Under the pieces are notes generated by a model, which saw only the letters and a program-made list of their open reading frames with translations, was not told the origin of the DNA and did no database searches. This document shows, piece by piece, positions 38,303 to 48,599 of a stretch of 64,000 bases of DNA (the stretch's first letter is position 1; every line of letters starts with the position of its first letter). Origin of the DNA: Chromobotia macracanthus. Taxonomy: Eukaryota > Chordata > Actinopteri > Cypriniformes > Botiidae. The position numbers and the translations under genes are program-made. The DNA lies in NCBI GenBank assembly GCA_036877525.1, contig JAZGTH010000075.1, forward strand, positions 4,236,001-4,300,000, written 5' to 3'.

Positions 38303-41300
38303 GGGGGGGGCTGCAGGCCACGGGTAAGACCGAACATGGCTTTCACAAAGTCGTCTCGCATAATAGCAAGGTGTAATCGCTGCCAGATGCAGATGGCAGG
38401 AGGCGTATTTCACAGCTTTGCTGGGTGCTAATTGACCTGCTCAGAGACCTGAGGGGGGGAATCCGCTAATTCTGCTGCTACAGTCTTTTTGGTAATTAAA
38501 CCCAGCGCACCTTGCTTCTGTCAGCCCATTGGCCACTGTTCCCTTTTATCTTCCCCATCCTGAACTACCTGCCTCAGCAACAGCCAAAGCGTCTGCCGAC
38601 AAAATCACATTTGAGGTTTGTGCACGGTGTGCGACAAACGGACAGACAGAGAAAGTCTGGCAGCTTGACTTCAAAACATGAAGGACAAGATCAACCCTTG
38701 CCTGTGCCACAACAAAGCAATATGCAATTAAAAAAGGTGTATCGCAAGAAACCATGCGAGTTCTGTCACTGACAACAGAAATAAATAATACCCGATGTTA
38801 TCATCATGTCAAAAAAAACAACACACTCAACACACAAGAATGAAAGCGATTTGTATTTGGGACGAGACTTCTCATACACGTGTGCCCAGAAAACACCCAC
38901 CACAAAAAGTCTAGGCGAAAACTCACCGTCTCATAGGAATGTGATTGTCATACTTATGATGTTCTATAAGCACTTTGAAATGTCACTGTGCAAAGGGCAC
39001 TGATACCGGTCTGCAGTGGCAGGCGACGTGGCTTAGTGGTTACAGATCTGAGATAAGTAAGGAAAAGGTCATAGGTTTGAATCTCACAGGAGGTAATCTA
39101 TATGAGCTATGTTTTGGAGTGAGGCACTGAGGCACTTTTAAACGGTGATCTGTCATGTACTTGCTCAGAAACAGATTTTTGTTCATTTTAACCAGAACAA
39201 AGTTAAAATCACACTTCTTAGTAACCACAGTTGTCCAGTTTTAAAAAGAGAAATAAATAAACCTTCAATGCACTGTAAATTGCCTTGGATAAAAGCTTTA
39301 ACCAAATGCATAAATAGAAATGTACACAAAGTAACCACAAACATGAATAGTGACAAATAGTGTGACTGAACTACTCCTTTAATAACTTACCTGTCTCACA
39401 CGCACCGTAATTACCCAACTCGAAACCACATTGTCTAACCACTGTTAAGGAAGTAAACTCAACATGACAATGAACAAGGTAAAACGGTCTTGAGTGGAGT
39501 GAGAACGGTAGTTACGAAACTCATCTAGACGTGTCACAGAGAAATCCACATCGTCTTAAAAGAGCAGCTGCCTCGTGACAACTGCATCAAAGACTGAACA
39601 GAAAACTTGTGTTGAGAGCTCCACTCAGAAGGTGCTTCACTTGACATTCTGAGTTTATTTAATAATTGATGCGTAATAGGCCATGCGAACGGCTTACTCA
39701 GAATGCTTGCCAGCGAGTGACTGAAGCTGAACATAACTGCTCTGGATATAAATAGCCTGCACGACTGCGTCAAGATCCACTTGCTCTGCCCGAAACAGGT
39801 CGCGGACTTCTAAGAAAGAAACGGTTCGGCTGTGAAACTGGAGGTGATGTGAGGGAGGCATGAGAGATGAAGGTCCACTCTTCATGTCTGAGTGTGTATG
39901 TGTGAGCTATCAGAACTTAACAATGAGAATGGTCTAATGACCAGTGTGAACGAGTTTCGGGTCAGCACTTGTTACATTCCAGTAATGTTACATGTATTTA
40001 TTACGTACCTGCTAATATTTTCATCAAAAAAATAAAACTGAAGCTAAAAATAACTACATAAATGAAAGAAAGTCTATGTTTTGTGGCCTAATCGCACCAG
40101 CAGAGAAAATTACACCCGAACTCCAGTACTCTGCTCATAAACACGAAATAATTGCATGTTAAAAACACAACGCTTACGGTGAGATACTAAATAAAAACTG
40201 GCAAAACATGATGCAACATCCAAATAACGTCTGTCTGACGCATGTGTGCATGACCAACACTTTAAAAAAGAGCAGATGGAACTAACTTCATCGCCCCCCC
40301 ATCCTACCACAAGCCTTGAGCTGGTTTATCTGTCGATTACTCAAGCAAACCTAAATCTCCCCTGTGCGTCCTACAGGACTGTGTTCCAGAAAAGCAAGCG
40401 CAGGCTCCAGCGCAAAGCCAGCGAATCACATCCCCGGGGACTCGGTTATGACACAAATACATAAGACGACATGTACCCACACACGTACCATAACACAGAA
40501 ACACCTACTTATACAACATACTATATATATATGGAGCTATACAATACTGGTGAACTTATATGACAAACTTACCCTCACATACATACTGTTTGTAAAGCAT
40601 AAAACCTAGTTCACATCCTAACCCCATCTTCTAAAATCAATTGATGCGCAGGTTTCTGTCCTGTTTTAACATGTTTCCTATTTCGACTACCTTGATTTAC
40701 TACTAGTCAGTTGGGCAGAGCAACATTGTAACTCTACAGGGTATCTGATTGGACAAAAACCTGTGTGGTGCATGATGAGTCATCAACACATCTGGCCCAT
40801 TTTCCAGGACATGAATATTCTGTGTGCGTAAATACAATAAAATGTTTATTTTGGCACAATCTTTAGGAGCACACTACATAACAGACAGCCTCAAAGCCAC
40901 CATGGACTAAAGCCACATAGCTCTAATTTTGATCTGATGAGGTGCTTAATTTGAGGACAAAAATACAAATAAAACAAAAGAACAAAGAAAAATATCTTCT
41001 GAAAGATCAACAAAGCCACAAAAACATGAGGGGCACAGAGCAAAACAAAGCAATATTTCAATGCAATGGAAGAAAATGTGTTTATAACACAAACAATGAC
41101 TGATTATCCGAGACGCTTTCCCTGCAGGCGCCTGGTAAAATGCAATGTATATAAAACGGCAACGCGAGCAGTGAGATGAAGAAATAACAGCCATTATGAC
41201 AAGGAGCATCGAGCAGAATTCACACATCAGTCATTCAAAAAGACGCTGTTCAGCAAAAGATATAATTAGACTAGACTCACAGCTGCAGCGCTATGAAATA

Positions 41301-44123
41301 ACCTTTCCAAACAGGTCCACCATGTACCAGCGAGACCCCTGGGCTCCAGGGCATGGATTTTTTTATTAACATATTATTAGTCTTGTCGTTTATTTGTGAA
41401 TGTGTGTGTGTCTAAGCCTGTATGTTGGGGAACATGGAAATTTTCACGAGTTTAAAGAACACAAGCAGCTTCAGAATACGCGACTCAAGATGATAAGGTG
41501 ACGTCCGAAAGAAATGCATTAATGCTTTCTTCCCTAATGCGTTTAAATAAAAGCACAACATTTGACACTGAGAAACGGAAAGAAAAGCCAATAAAGATGT
41601 AGCAGAACAAAGACAGCAGCAACACGGGGAAAAAACATTATCATGTAGAATATGATTTTTTTCTCTGCACCTGTGTGTGCTTGTAAGTATTCATTACTTA
41701 TTATGTAGGTAAAAAACAAACCTTTTTTGGAAAAACTTTAAATGGACCGCTCAGCACTTTGTGAAGAATGACAAAATTACTCCTTTCACTCACATCTTAC
41801 TTATCTTTTAATCTTTCTCTTTGTTTAGCATACTGTTCCATTACTGCACTTTTTAATTACTATTTTTCTTCTAAAACAGCTCAAAACAAGTCATAAGCAG
41901 AATCTCCAGGCTTCTTTCTTATTCTTTCTCAGCACTCATTTTGGAGAACCCAAGATCACACAATAAACACTTATGCATCGACTTCATTTCATCTCTAAGT
42001 ACTCTCTAAGCTAAAAAAATCCTTGCAGGGAGCTAAAAGTATCACATGTATGTTGCTTGGCATGTACAACCATTATTTTTTGGATTAACTTGCACAGTGC
42101 ATTATTTGCTAATTCTACATGTCTTTTCATGCGATTCCAAACAGAGTGAAACGAAAGCGGATCCGAACCGCAGCCTGCGGTCACGCTACATGAGAAACGT
42201 CTAAAAATACAAAGCGCTGGATAAATCTCCTGGCTAATTAACACAAAGGCTTTTTGTTCCTGATTTCGAAGAGCTAAAATTCCAGCTAATTTAGGAGCAA
42301 GACTGTCCAGCCCGGAATCATAAAAAGCCCTTTGGAATTTGATAGAACTTGGAAAAAAAAACCTGAAAAGTGGCTTACAGAGTGCACGTCGGGTGACCGG
42401 GCGAGTGCGGCGAATGGGTAAAGCGTGTAATTCCTCTGATTAAATTATATATCAAATTAAGAAGCTGGGGGTGCCTTTAGTGTCACACCAACCACATTTA
42501 GGAAATATAAGAGTGCAATTTGAAAAGGAGGCTTTGAAAAGATGTCAGCTTGTTTTAAATCCATCTGAAACACTGAAACAATCCTTCTGTCTCACTAGAA
42601 CAAAACCATTAGGCAATGGAAAGAGACACGAGGAGAAGCAAACCAAGTCGTTCAAAACGTCCAGTTTTTTTAGACATTATATTTAACATTACTGTTGGTT
42701 ATAAGAATGTTATTTAAACATTTTTAATCCTTTCATGTTTTAAAAACATTCAGCTAACTACAAAGAACAATGCTTTTGATTTATATGATATGTAACGGTA
42801 CAAAATTGTACTAGCATTACTGCAAGAACGTTCCTGATAATGTTGTGAGAACTTTGAGAGAACGTTGAGCAATGTTTTGGGAACGTTCCCTGTTAGCTGA
42901 AACATTCAAAAACAGCACACCATCACCTCTTGAACAATAACATTCAGCCTGATCCTACTTTAGAAACTGCACACTAATAACATGGGCAGCAACTCAAAAA
43001 AGCTCTAAACCAAGACCTCAAATGCCCCTTGTAATCTATAAGCTATTGTCTCTTACTGCCACTTGCAATTTTCAAACCGTTTTCAAGCTGGCCAGAAAAC
43101 TGAAAATGTCTCCGATCTACTGCCACGGACAGAAAAAGACAATTTAAAACCAGCTGCAGTATTTTTTCCATTCGCACCATAATTCAGGAAAACAGGAAGT
43201 ACGTCACCATCATGAGATGATGCATAGGAGAACCAATCCCAGTACATAGAGACATAAGAATAACGCAAACATCCATGCTAAAAATGTAACATACTACGCA
43301 AGACCAAACGAACAACAACACATATGTGACAGCGACCACATCAGCCGAAAAGAGTCCGAAATCAATTTGTCAATCAAAATGTTTTGATGTTTGATTTCAG
43401 GTTTTAATGTTCTAAATTGAAAATCTAAGTGAATTTGTTTGATTGTAGAAACTTTGTTTAATAAATGTTTCTGGCCTTATGACGCACAATTCATCAGGTT
43501 TCAACCAGCATTTGCCAGAAGTGTTTTGAAAGGGGAGAATTCCTCCACAATCTGGAATGTAATAGCTACTATTCTGAGGTAACGTGCTTTATCATATCGG
43601 TTAGTCATAAATAACGATCGGTAACGATCAGTACAGACAAATATTTCTATAACAGTGTGTCCCTTTAAACAACCCTATCCAGTTTCACTGCATTCTACAG
43701 AGAGTACACTACACGCAGCAAGAAATTTCTTCTGCTGTTTTCAGTTTAGGATACATTTCCTCGAAGTAGTCGATGTGTGGAGGTTGAAGAATATCCAGAG
43801 CTGACAGCACCTGCAGAGGAACAAAGACACAGTGGCATAGGTCAGTTGTGACGCCAGAGAACGTGGGTCCTGATACCAGCCCTCACATGACATCTTTTCT
43901 CCGCCAAGACAGAGCCAATGAGAAGCTCCGGCCGATGGCACCACAGGGACGGCACGCACACACAGAGAGAGTTGTGGGAGAGAGGAGGCTCACATTATCA
44001 TGTTTGAAGAAACAGAGCATCTTCAACTCGCGGAAAACCCTCTTGCAGGAGACGAGGTTCTGGAAGACGTTAGGCATCTTTTTGAGGGCCACCCGTTTGC
44101 CATCTCTGGGGTCCGTCACCGAC
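16973..44123 (-). CDS. nlk: Nemo-like kinase, exons 2-11 (exon 1 off window)
   Basis: NLK is a proline-directed Ser/Thr kinase, an atypical MAPK that phosphorylates TCF/LEF, FOXO and other nuclear targets. Exons: 43994-44123, 43755-43810, 33603-33709, 32608-32693, 29940-30149, 27899-28000, 19999-20085, 19010-19208, 17537-17630, 16973-17027. They join in frame into 374 residues, the same length as human NLK from the equivalent point. Seen: ATP-site Lys in RVALKK, catalytic loop HRDIKPGN, DFG motif CDFGLARVEE, activation-loop TQE in RHMTQEVVTQYYRAPE, and the terminal PPSPLVWE. The N-terminal His/Ala-rich part and glycine loop should be in exon 1, beyond position 64000. The sequence is nearly identical to vertebrate NLK; among zebrafish paralogues it looks more like nlk2, but that is from memory. 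Exon 5 has an unusual (TG)n acceptor. Confidence 0.97.
17537..17630 (-). CDS. nlk: nlk exon 10
   Basis: 94 nt encoding EIIHQFILEQQKGNRVPLCI and NPQSAAFKSFI. Confidence 0.96.
17631..19009. other. nlk intron 9
   Basis: Holds an 11-bp unit (GAGTGAGGTAC) repeated about three times near 17807-17843. The stretch 18450-18800 is more GC-rich with open frames on both strands but no recognisable protein. Confidence 0.4.
19010..19208 (-). CDS. nlk: nlk exon 9
   Basis: 199 nt. Encodes SKRISAKDALAHPYLDEGRL, YHTCMCKCCYTTSSGRVY and TNPKFDDGFEKNLTSVRQVK, the end of the kinase fold and start of the C-tail. Confidence 0.97.
19303..19617 (+). repeat. Family B inverted-repeat element (copy 2)
   Basis: Starts AAGGTTGTAAGAACATTTGC and ends CTCCCTGTTAGCTGGG; lies in nlk intron 8. 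Confidence 0.8.
19999..20085 (-). CDS. nlk: nlk exon 8
   Basis: 29 codons encoding PSLPVLYTLSSQATHEAVHL and LCRMLVFDP, flanked by ATACAG acceptor and GTGAGTG donor. Confidence 0.97.
20381..20545. promoter_or_regulatory. Candidate regulatory element in nlk intron 7
   Basis: A GC-balanced block in AT-rich surroundings with E-box CAGCTG (20399), the palindrome GAATG-N5-CATTC (20421-20435, TEAD-like) and TAATTA (20532). Conservation not testable here. Confidence 0.3.
21238..21489 (+). repeat. Family A inverted-repeat element (copy 3)
   Basis: Starts CTGCAATCCATAACTTTTGC and ends AAAAGTTATGGATTGCAG: about 18-bp terminal inverted repeats, 252 bp overall, no coding capacity. A MITE-like non-autonomous DNA element. 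Confidence 0.85.
24105..24203 (+). repeat. Family C half-element
   Basis: Contains TGTTGAGTAAATGGTGACAA and TTTTTGGGTGTACCGTC ending TCTTTAA, the right half of the family seen complete at 46101 and 55794. Confidence 0.6.
24536..24690 (-). repeat. tRNA-derived SINE
   Basis: On the minus strand: box A-like TAGTTCAGTTGGTATAGC, box B GGTTCGATTCCC, then the tail GGATAAAAGCATCTGCCAAA, typical of fish tRNA SINEs with LINE-related tails. Confidence 0.85.
27899..28000 (-). CDS. nlk: nlk exon 7
   Basis: 34 codons encoding LDLITDLLGTPSLEAMRTAC and EGARAHILRGPHKQ; one Arg for the Lys in human EGAKAHIL. Confidence 0.97.
28163..28239. repeat. (TA)n microsatellite
   Basis: About 77 bp of TA repeat in nlk intron 6, preceded by the perfect palindrome TTATAATATTAATATTATAA at 28121-28140. 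Confidence 0.96.
29420..29688 (+). repeat. Family A inverted-repeat element (copy 4)
   Basis: Starts TGCAATCTGTAACTTTTGTC and ends TTTACGGATTGCAG; 269 bp. Confidence 0.85.
29940..30149 (-). CDS. nlk: nlk exon 6 (DFG to APE)
   Basis: 70 codons, phase 0 both ends: ICDFGLARVEELDESRHMTQ, YYRAPEILMGSRHYSNAIDI, WSVGCIFAELLGRRILFQ and AQSPIQQ. Confidence 0.98.
30895..31021 (+). repeat. Family C half-element
   Basis: Ends TTTTTGGGTGAACTATCCCT plus TTA, the conserved right terminus of family C. Confidence 0.65.
31195..31389 (+). repeat. Family B inverted-repeat element (copy 3)
   Basis: Contains TTACTGCAAGAACG and GAATGTTAGCCAAATTTCTG and ends TGTTCGCTGGGAAT, a diverged family terminus. Confidence 0.65.
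32608..32693 (-). CDS. nlk: nlk exon 5 (catalytic loop)
   Basis: 86 nt encoding LKYLHSAGILHRDIKPGN and LLVNSNCVLK. The acceptor CCACAG is preceded at once by a long (TG)n tract on the sense strand. 86 nt is not a multiple of three, so skipping would break the frame. Confidence 0.97.
32701..32805. repeat. (CA)n microsatellite abutting nlk exon 5
   Basis: 105 bp of CA repeat with two CAA interruptions near its left end. It begins 7 bp from the exon 5 boundary, so on the sense strand it is a (TG)n tract filling the position of the polypyrimidine tract. Confidence 0.98.
33119..33169. repeat. (GT)n microsatellite in nlk intron 4
   Basis: About 24 bp pure GT followed by GAGAGTGTGTG-type degenerate repeat. 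A second (GT)n lies at 33293-33322, followed by GA repeats. Confidence 0.9.
33603..33709 (-). CDS. nlk: nlk exon 4
   Basis: 107 nt encoding YVVTELMQSDLHKIIVSPQ and PLSSDHVKVFLYQILR, donor AGAG|GTGAG. Confidence 0.97.
34624..34673 (+). repeat. 25-bp tandem duplication
   Basis: Two exact copies of a 25-bp AT-rich unit starting GCCAATATTATAATATTCAT, followed by a partial third. Confidence 0.9.
35330..35575 (+). repeat. tRNA-derived SINE (HE1/V-SINE-like)
   Basis: Box B GGTTCAATTCC, then CCCTTGAGCAAGGCACCTAA and CAATTGCTCCCGGGCGC, the typical body of widespread fish SINEs, with an internal (GT)n and the tail TTTCACTTTAC. Confidence 0.8.
36097..36141. repeat. (GT)n microsatellite
   Basis: About 44 bp of GT repeat in nlk intron 3. 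Confidence 0.96.
36250..36602 (+). repeat. Family B inverted-repeat element (copy 4)
   Basis: Contains AATTGTAAGAAACGTTTCTG, TTAGCCAACGTTCAGAGAAC and ends CCCCGTTAGCTTGG. Confidence 0.75.
37340..37420. promoter_or_regulatory. Candidate octamer/homeodomain element in nlk intron 3
   Basis: Palindromic CTAATTAG (37356-37363) and two exact ATGCAAAT octamers (37368-37375, 37404-37411) within 56 bp. Such clustering is typical of developmental enhancers, but the function is inferred. Confidence 0.3.
38263..38299. repeat. (CA)n microsatellite
   Basis: About 37 bp of CA repeat followed by a G8 run. The sequence to its left (37990-38110, AAATGGGGACATTTCC region) belongs to a microsatellite-linked repeat also seen near 33548, 35815 and 51645. 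Confidence 0.9.
38340..38515. promoter_or_regulatory. Candidate conserved noncoding element in nlk intron 3
   Basis: Compositionally balanced stretch with TGCCAGATGCAGATGGCA, GCTAATTGACCTGC, CCGCTAATTC and GGTAATTAAA. No repeat signature or coding frame; looks like homeodomain and bHLH site clustering. Confidence 0.3.
39019..39335 (+). repeat. tRNA-derived SINE with internal family A-like segment
   Basis: Box A-like GTGGCTTAGTGGTTAC, box B GGTTTGAATCTCA and tail TTGGATAAAAGCTTTAACCA. Between them about 39147-39215 reads like the right part of family A (GTACTTGCTCAGAAACAG). Confidence 0.7.
42648..42900 (+). repeat. Family B inverted-repeat element (copy 5)
   Basis: Contains CAAAACGTCCAGTTTTTTTA, TGCAAGAACGTTCCTGATAA and ends GTTCCCTGTTAGCTGA. 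Confidence 0.75.
43755..43810 (-). CDS. nlk: nlk exon 3
   Basis: 56 nt encoding VLSALDILQPPHIDYFEE, phase 0 to 2. Only 183 bp of intron separates it from exon 2. Confidence 0.95.
43994..44123 (-). CDS. nlk: nlk exon 2 (ATP-binding lysine)
   Basis: 130 nt. Encodes SVTDPRDGKRVALKKMPNVF and CKRVFRELKMLCFFKHDN; first base completes the Trp codon begun in exon 1. Donor AAT|GTGAGC. Confidence 0.97.
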
Positions 44124-45134
44124 CTAAGGAGCAAAGATGAAAGATTATATATATAGATAAGAGGGTGAAAAAAATACTTAGAAAATCATCAAAAGATTGA
44201 AAACATGCATTTTTATTCATTCAATATTTCAACGAAACAGCTGTTTTATAAAGTGGACTGACACCGTTTCATGCAACACATAGAAAACAATCAAGGCATG
44301 TTTTTCCTCACTGTATTTCAATTCATGAACAAGATCCATAAATCATTCATTCACCAATATAACAGTATTGTAAAAAACAGCAATGCTTGTGTACATTTGT
44401 TTTTGTTCATTAAAACATTGTAAAAATATGTGGAGGGGGTTGACTAACAACTGTTCATAAGTGATTCATTGAAAGGGTCATTTAAACCGATTCATTCAAT
44501 TAAAATTTTACATACCAATTTTTATTTTTTTGCACTGAAATTTAAATTAAACTTAAAGCAATGCCAACTTAGCACCCACATGCAAGTCGTCAAATAAGGA
44601 CAGATCATGACGCTCGCGAAAACTCGATATATAGCTCATGAATATTCTATATATATCTCTAATCGGCGAACAATTGAATTGCATATTTTGAAATTCTAAC
44701 AAAGCAGGGAGAGAATAAGTTGTTAATAAAAAGGCAAACGCTGAAGAGCCCTCAGTAAACGCTTCTGATGATGTCGGTTTAACATCTTTTGTCATCACTC
44801 TTCTATGAGCAGCTCAGTTTGACCTCACTGAGAGATGCCAATTGGTATAAGTGCCTCTCATTCCTTCCCTGACAGTAACGCATTTTCCACCGCAATGTTA
44901 AACACATTACACAAATGCAGCTATCATTTCTACAGCCTACAGAGTCATTTCAATGCGCCGTTATACCTGTCTGTCCGTTCGCTTTATGCGCTGACTAAAA
45001 TGAACCCACGGGTGACATTTTCACTTTCTCGATCTGTTAACGTTCATGATTCAGAAACGCAGTTTGTGAGCGTTCATGCAAATAACAAAATGCACAAAAC
45101 AGTCTCAAACGAATAGACATAAATACACTTAAAA

Positions 45135-45423
45135 TGCAATCTGTAACATTTCTGAGTAAAAATGAACAAAAATCAGTTATTGAGAAAGTACCTGAGATCA
45201 GTTTTCAGTCTCCTTACTTTAGCCCAATTTGCTACAATAGGTTTATAATAGTGATTTATAATTTGAGCTGTTGTGTCCGATTTCCTGGGAAATGTCAGAT
45301 TGGCTTCATTTGACTTCAACATATGAAATGAAAAGTGTGTAAAGTAATTTAGAAATTTAATTAAAGTAAATTTTATGTTTCAAACAGAGAGGGCGGTAGA
45401 GAGGCAAAAGTTACGAACTGCAG
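45135..45423 (-). repeat. Family A inverted-repeat element (copy 5)
   Basis: Starts TGCAATCTGTAACATTTC, contains AATTTGAGCTGTTGTGTCCG, ends AAAGTTACGAACTGCAG; 289 bp. Confidence 0.85.
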
Positions 45424-46100
45424 CTCTTAAAGTAGGTGGCAAGCAAATAATAATTCTGTCATCATGAGGGTAAATGATCTAAAAGACGACAGCTTTTACT
45501 TCTGAGCGAACGATTCATTTATCATCACACTTCAAAGCTTCTCTCAACATAATTGCTTTAGCTGTTTTTGTCTCTCCGTAATTGTCTGACTCCAAACCTC
45601 AGAGGTATGACAATGGCGCACAAATAAACGTGTCCCCACACACCCCATCTGAAGCAGAATGGAACAATCCGAACGATAAACAAATCACACTCACGCAAAC
45701 CAGCACGAAAAATTCGTAAACAGAACTCATGACATTATAAAACTGTCGAACATTGTGAAGATAAGTTTTAAAACTAACACCCGGACAGTCTGCACAGGGA
45801 AACCATCACCCTTTGAGTGCTGTGATCTGTGAGAACCTCTGAGAACCGTCATCCACGAGAGACACAGGGTAACCGAAACGGTCCACTCATGTTTTAATCA
45901 CTGATCTATATTAGATGATCCTAAAAAGTTCTCACCTATTATAAAACATCATGATCATATCATAAAATGGCTTTTCAAATATAATTACCAGGGTTAAAGT
46001 CAAAAGATAATATAAAAAACGAAAAGATGTTGTGAAATTCTCCTGGCAATTATTTTGGTTGTTTATAAAGTTTGTTAACTGCAAAACAATATGTAATCTC

Positions 46101-46406
46101 TTAAATTAATAGTTCACCCAAAAATGAAACACTTTTCATCATTTACTCATGCCATTCCAAACCTAAGACTTTTTCTTTTGTGAAACACAAAAGAAGATAT
46201 TTTGAGAAATGTCTCAGTGGTTTTGTGTCCATACAATGGAAGTCAATGGGTGCCACTATTGTTGACCAACATGTATCATCCATAGTGTTTACCTACTTCA
46301 AATCTTCTTCTGTGTTCCTCAGAAGCAAAAAAAAGTCATACAGGAGTGACATGAGGGTGAGTAAATGATGGAGAAATGTTTGTTTTTGGGTGAACTCTTT
46401 CTTTAA
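46101..46406 (+). repeat. Family C inverted-repeat element (complete copy)
   Basis: Starts TTAAATTAATAGTTCACCCA and ends TTTTTGGGTGAACTCTTTC plus TTTAA: terminal inverted repeats of about 20 bp. Inside are CATTCCAAACC and AATGGAAGTCAATGGGTGCC. This element class is very abundant in cyprinid genomes. Confidence 0.9.
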
Positions 46407-46787
46407 TATTAAAAATCCAAAATCTCATGTATGACTGTAGTAACTCCTGTAAACACAAACCTGCATGTTTACAGCCAGACAAAAAGGCCCATAATTGGAG
46501 GCCTCATGTTACATGAGAATGTGCAGGGTGTGTTTTTTGCTGTATGTGGGAAAAGAAAAGTAACCGCACAAGAATGAAGTGGAGAAGAGCAGCAGCTGAA
46601 ATATACTGGATTGAAAAATGAATGAGCTGTTTATTCGGTATATGAGAAGAACACTGATCGACAAAATAAATGATTAACAGAGAGGAAGATCTCCTGAGCC
46701 TGAACCATGACACGACAAACACTCTCTCACACAGCCCGGTCACGGCATGTGATTCAGGAGCTGGATTAGACAACAGCGAGAAAGAGA

Positions 46788-46985
46788 GAAAGATTTAAAA
46801 GAGAAAATAAAAAGAGAGACAGTGAAAAGAGGGAGAAACAGAGGGACAGAGAGAGACAGAGAATAAGAAACACTGAGAGTGAAAGAGAGAGAGAGAATGA
46901 CAGGCAGAGAGCAAGAGAAAAAGCTAGAGACAGAATGATAGAGAAAATGAAAAGAGAGAGAGAGAGAAAGACAGAGAGATTTTTC
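46788..46985. repeat. Polypurine (GA)-rich tract
   Basis: About 200 bp almost free of pyrimidines on the plus strand (AGAGAGAGACAG motifs with AAAAG). The long Leu/Ser open frame on the complement is compositional. Confidence 0.85.
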
Positions 46986-48210
46986 TTTGATAAAAAGGCT
47001 GACACTGAAAGGCTAAACACTGTCATCACTCCTCAGTGTCAAAACAAGGGCCAAAGCAGGAAATGAAGAGAAAGTTTTTGGAAATAGGGCAATAAAGGAA
47101 GACAGATATGTATAGAAACACACACTGAATGAAAAAGAGACAAACAACGCAACAGATTTGCACAGGAAGTTATCCAGGGATCAACAATAAGGCTGACCTG
47201 AGGCCAGCGTGACAGAGATCCAGCTGATGGAACCGTTATTTGCCCTATAGGGCCAAGGCTGTACTGTACATTTGTATTTATGTCTCGCAACATATCAAGT
47301 TAACGTCAACATTTCTGTTAATAAAACTAACAACTGTTTTAATACAGTTTGTTTGCATATTAAGCTGTAACTGCTGTGCAAACACCGTGGCGCTATCAAA
47401 ACGCTGCTGTTTGTGTGAGTGTCCCGACCAGCCCAGCGCAACTGGCTCAACCAATGGAATGAATTTAGGGCGGGACAATCTGTTCTCCCAACCAATGGGG
47501 AAGTGTTTGGGTTAAAAAAAAGCAGTCCCTTTAAACGGTTACGTTTAAAAATGTTTTATTATAAAGTGAAAGTCTCATTCTAGGCTTTATTGTTTACAGA
47601 ACAACAGGAGTGAAGGGGGGGTGTAATTTAACTCATTACAGGCATGTCAGCAGCTCTGTGGCAAATCCCACCCCCGCTGTCTCCAGGTGCCAGAGAAAAC
47701 AACAACACAGTCCACGTGAGCCCAAGTGATGCCTGCACACAACACTTCCTGGAGACAGCAGAACAAAACCTCTAAAATAGAAAGATCGCTCTCCTTCCCT
47801 CTCGTTCCATCTCTTCTTCTCTGCTTTTAATCACCGGCTATTCAAAGATGAAAAGCTTTTCTGAAAGGAGAAAGATTATCCGAGTACTTCAGATGTGTTT
47901 TTTCTTCCCTCTCGGAGAACACATGAACGTGTCCTCTATAAAAATATCACTTTTTAACATCTTGTTTGACTTGTTTAAAAAGAAGCGGCGTTGATTTAAG
48001 GTCCTGCTACACTGGACGATTCCTTTGGGAATAAAGAGAGGGAGACTATGAATTATAGATCAATCCAGAAGATGAACAAACACAATCGTTTAGCGTTTTA
48101 TTCTGCATCTTTCTGTAGATCTGTTTTACTCTAGAGTAACCCTAGAGAAACGTGACTCCAGAGAAAATTTTAAACCAGTCCTGATGCTAAATAACAAATA
48201 TGCGCTAGAT

Positions 48211-48290
48211 TTACACAGTGTTTCTGTAGCTCTGTTGGTGGAGCATTGCCTTACAGTGCAAAGGGCTGTGGGTTTGATTTCAGTAAATCG
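48211..48290 (+). repeat. tRNA-derived SINE head
   Basis: Box A-like TGTAGCTCTGTTGGTGGAGC and box B-like GGGTTTGATTTC at tRNA spacing; no intact cloverleaf or terminator, so not a functional tRNA. Confidence 0.6.
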
Positions 48291-48599
48291 CTTTAGATTA
48301 AAGCGTAAATGTAACGTTTTAAAATCGAACACAGAAAACTGGATGGCAGAGTAAAACTGAGGATGCAGCTCTAGATTTATCTGATAAATTGTAATTTTCG
48401 CTTGAATTTGTCCTCTTACTGAAATAGATTCCAAGTGGCAACTGTCTTCCATGTTCATTGACTAACATAATAGCAGGCTATCTGCTGTGCAATTACACAA
48501 TTATGTGGTTTTCATGGGAACTTGCAGACCTGCTCCTGAGATTCTAAAACAATGTCTTGGGTGCAAAGACGAGCTCAAGGTGAAACGTGAACTTCCTCA

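Larger units (their letters stand above)
33710..43754. other. nlk intron 3
   Basis: About 10 kb. Holds a 25-bp tandem duplication (34624-34673), an HE1-like SINE, (GT)n at 36097, family B copies 4 and 5, a second SINE at 39019, (CA)n at 38263 and two regulatory-element candidates (37340-37420, 38340-38515). No coding exon supported. Confidence 0.5.

Noticed and set aside
46766..47029. 87-codon Leu/Ser/Phe-rich frame resembling a membrane protein
   Set aside because: It is the complement of a polypurine tract, so the hydrophobicity is compositional.
48211..48290. Functional tRNA gene
   Set aside because: Box A and box B are present but the acceptor and anticodon stems do not pair properly and no T-run terminator follows. 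A SINE head fits better; the same holds for 4604-4684, 24536-24690 and 39019-39100.
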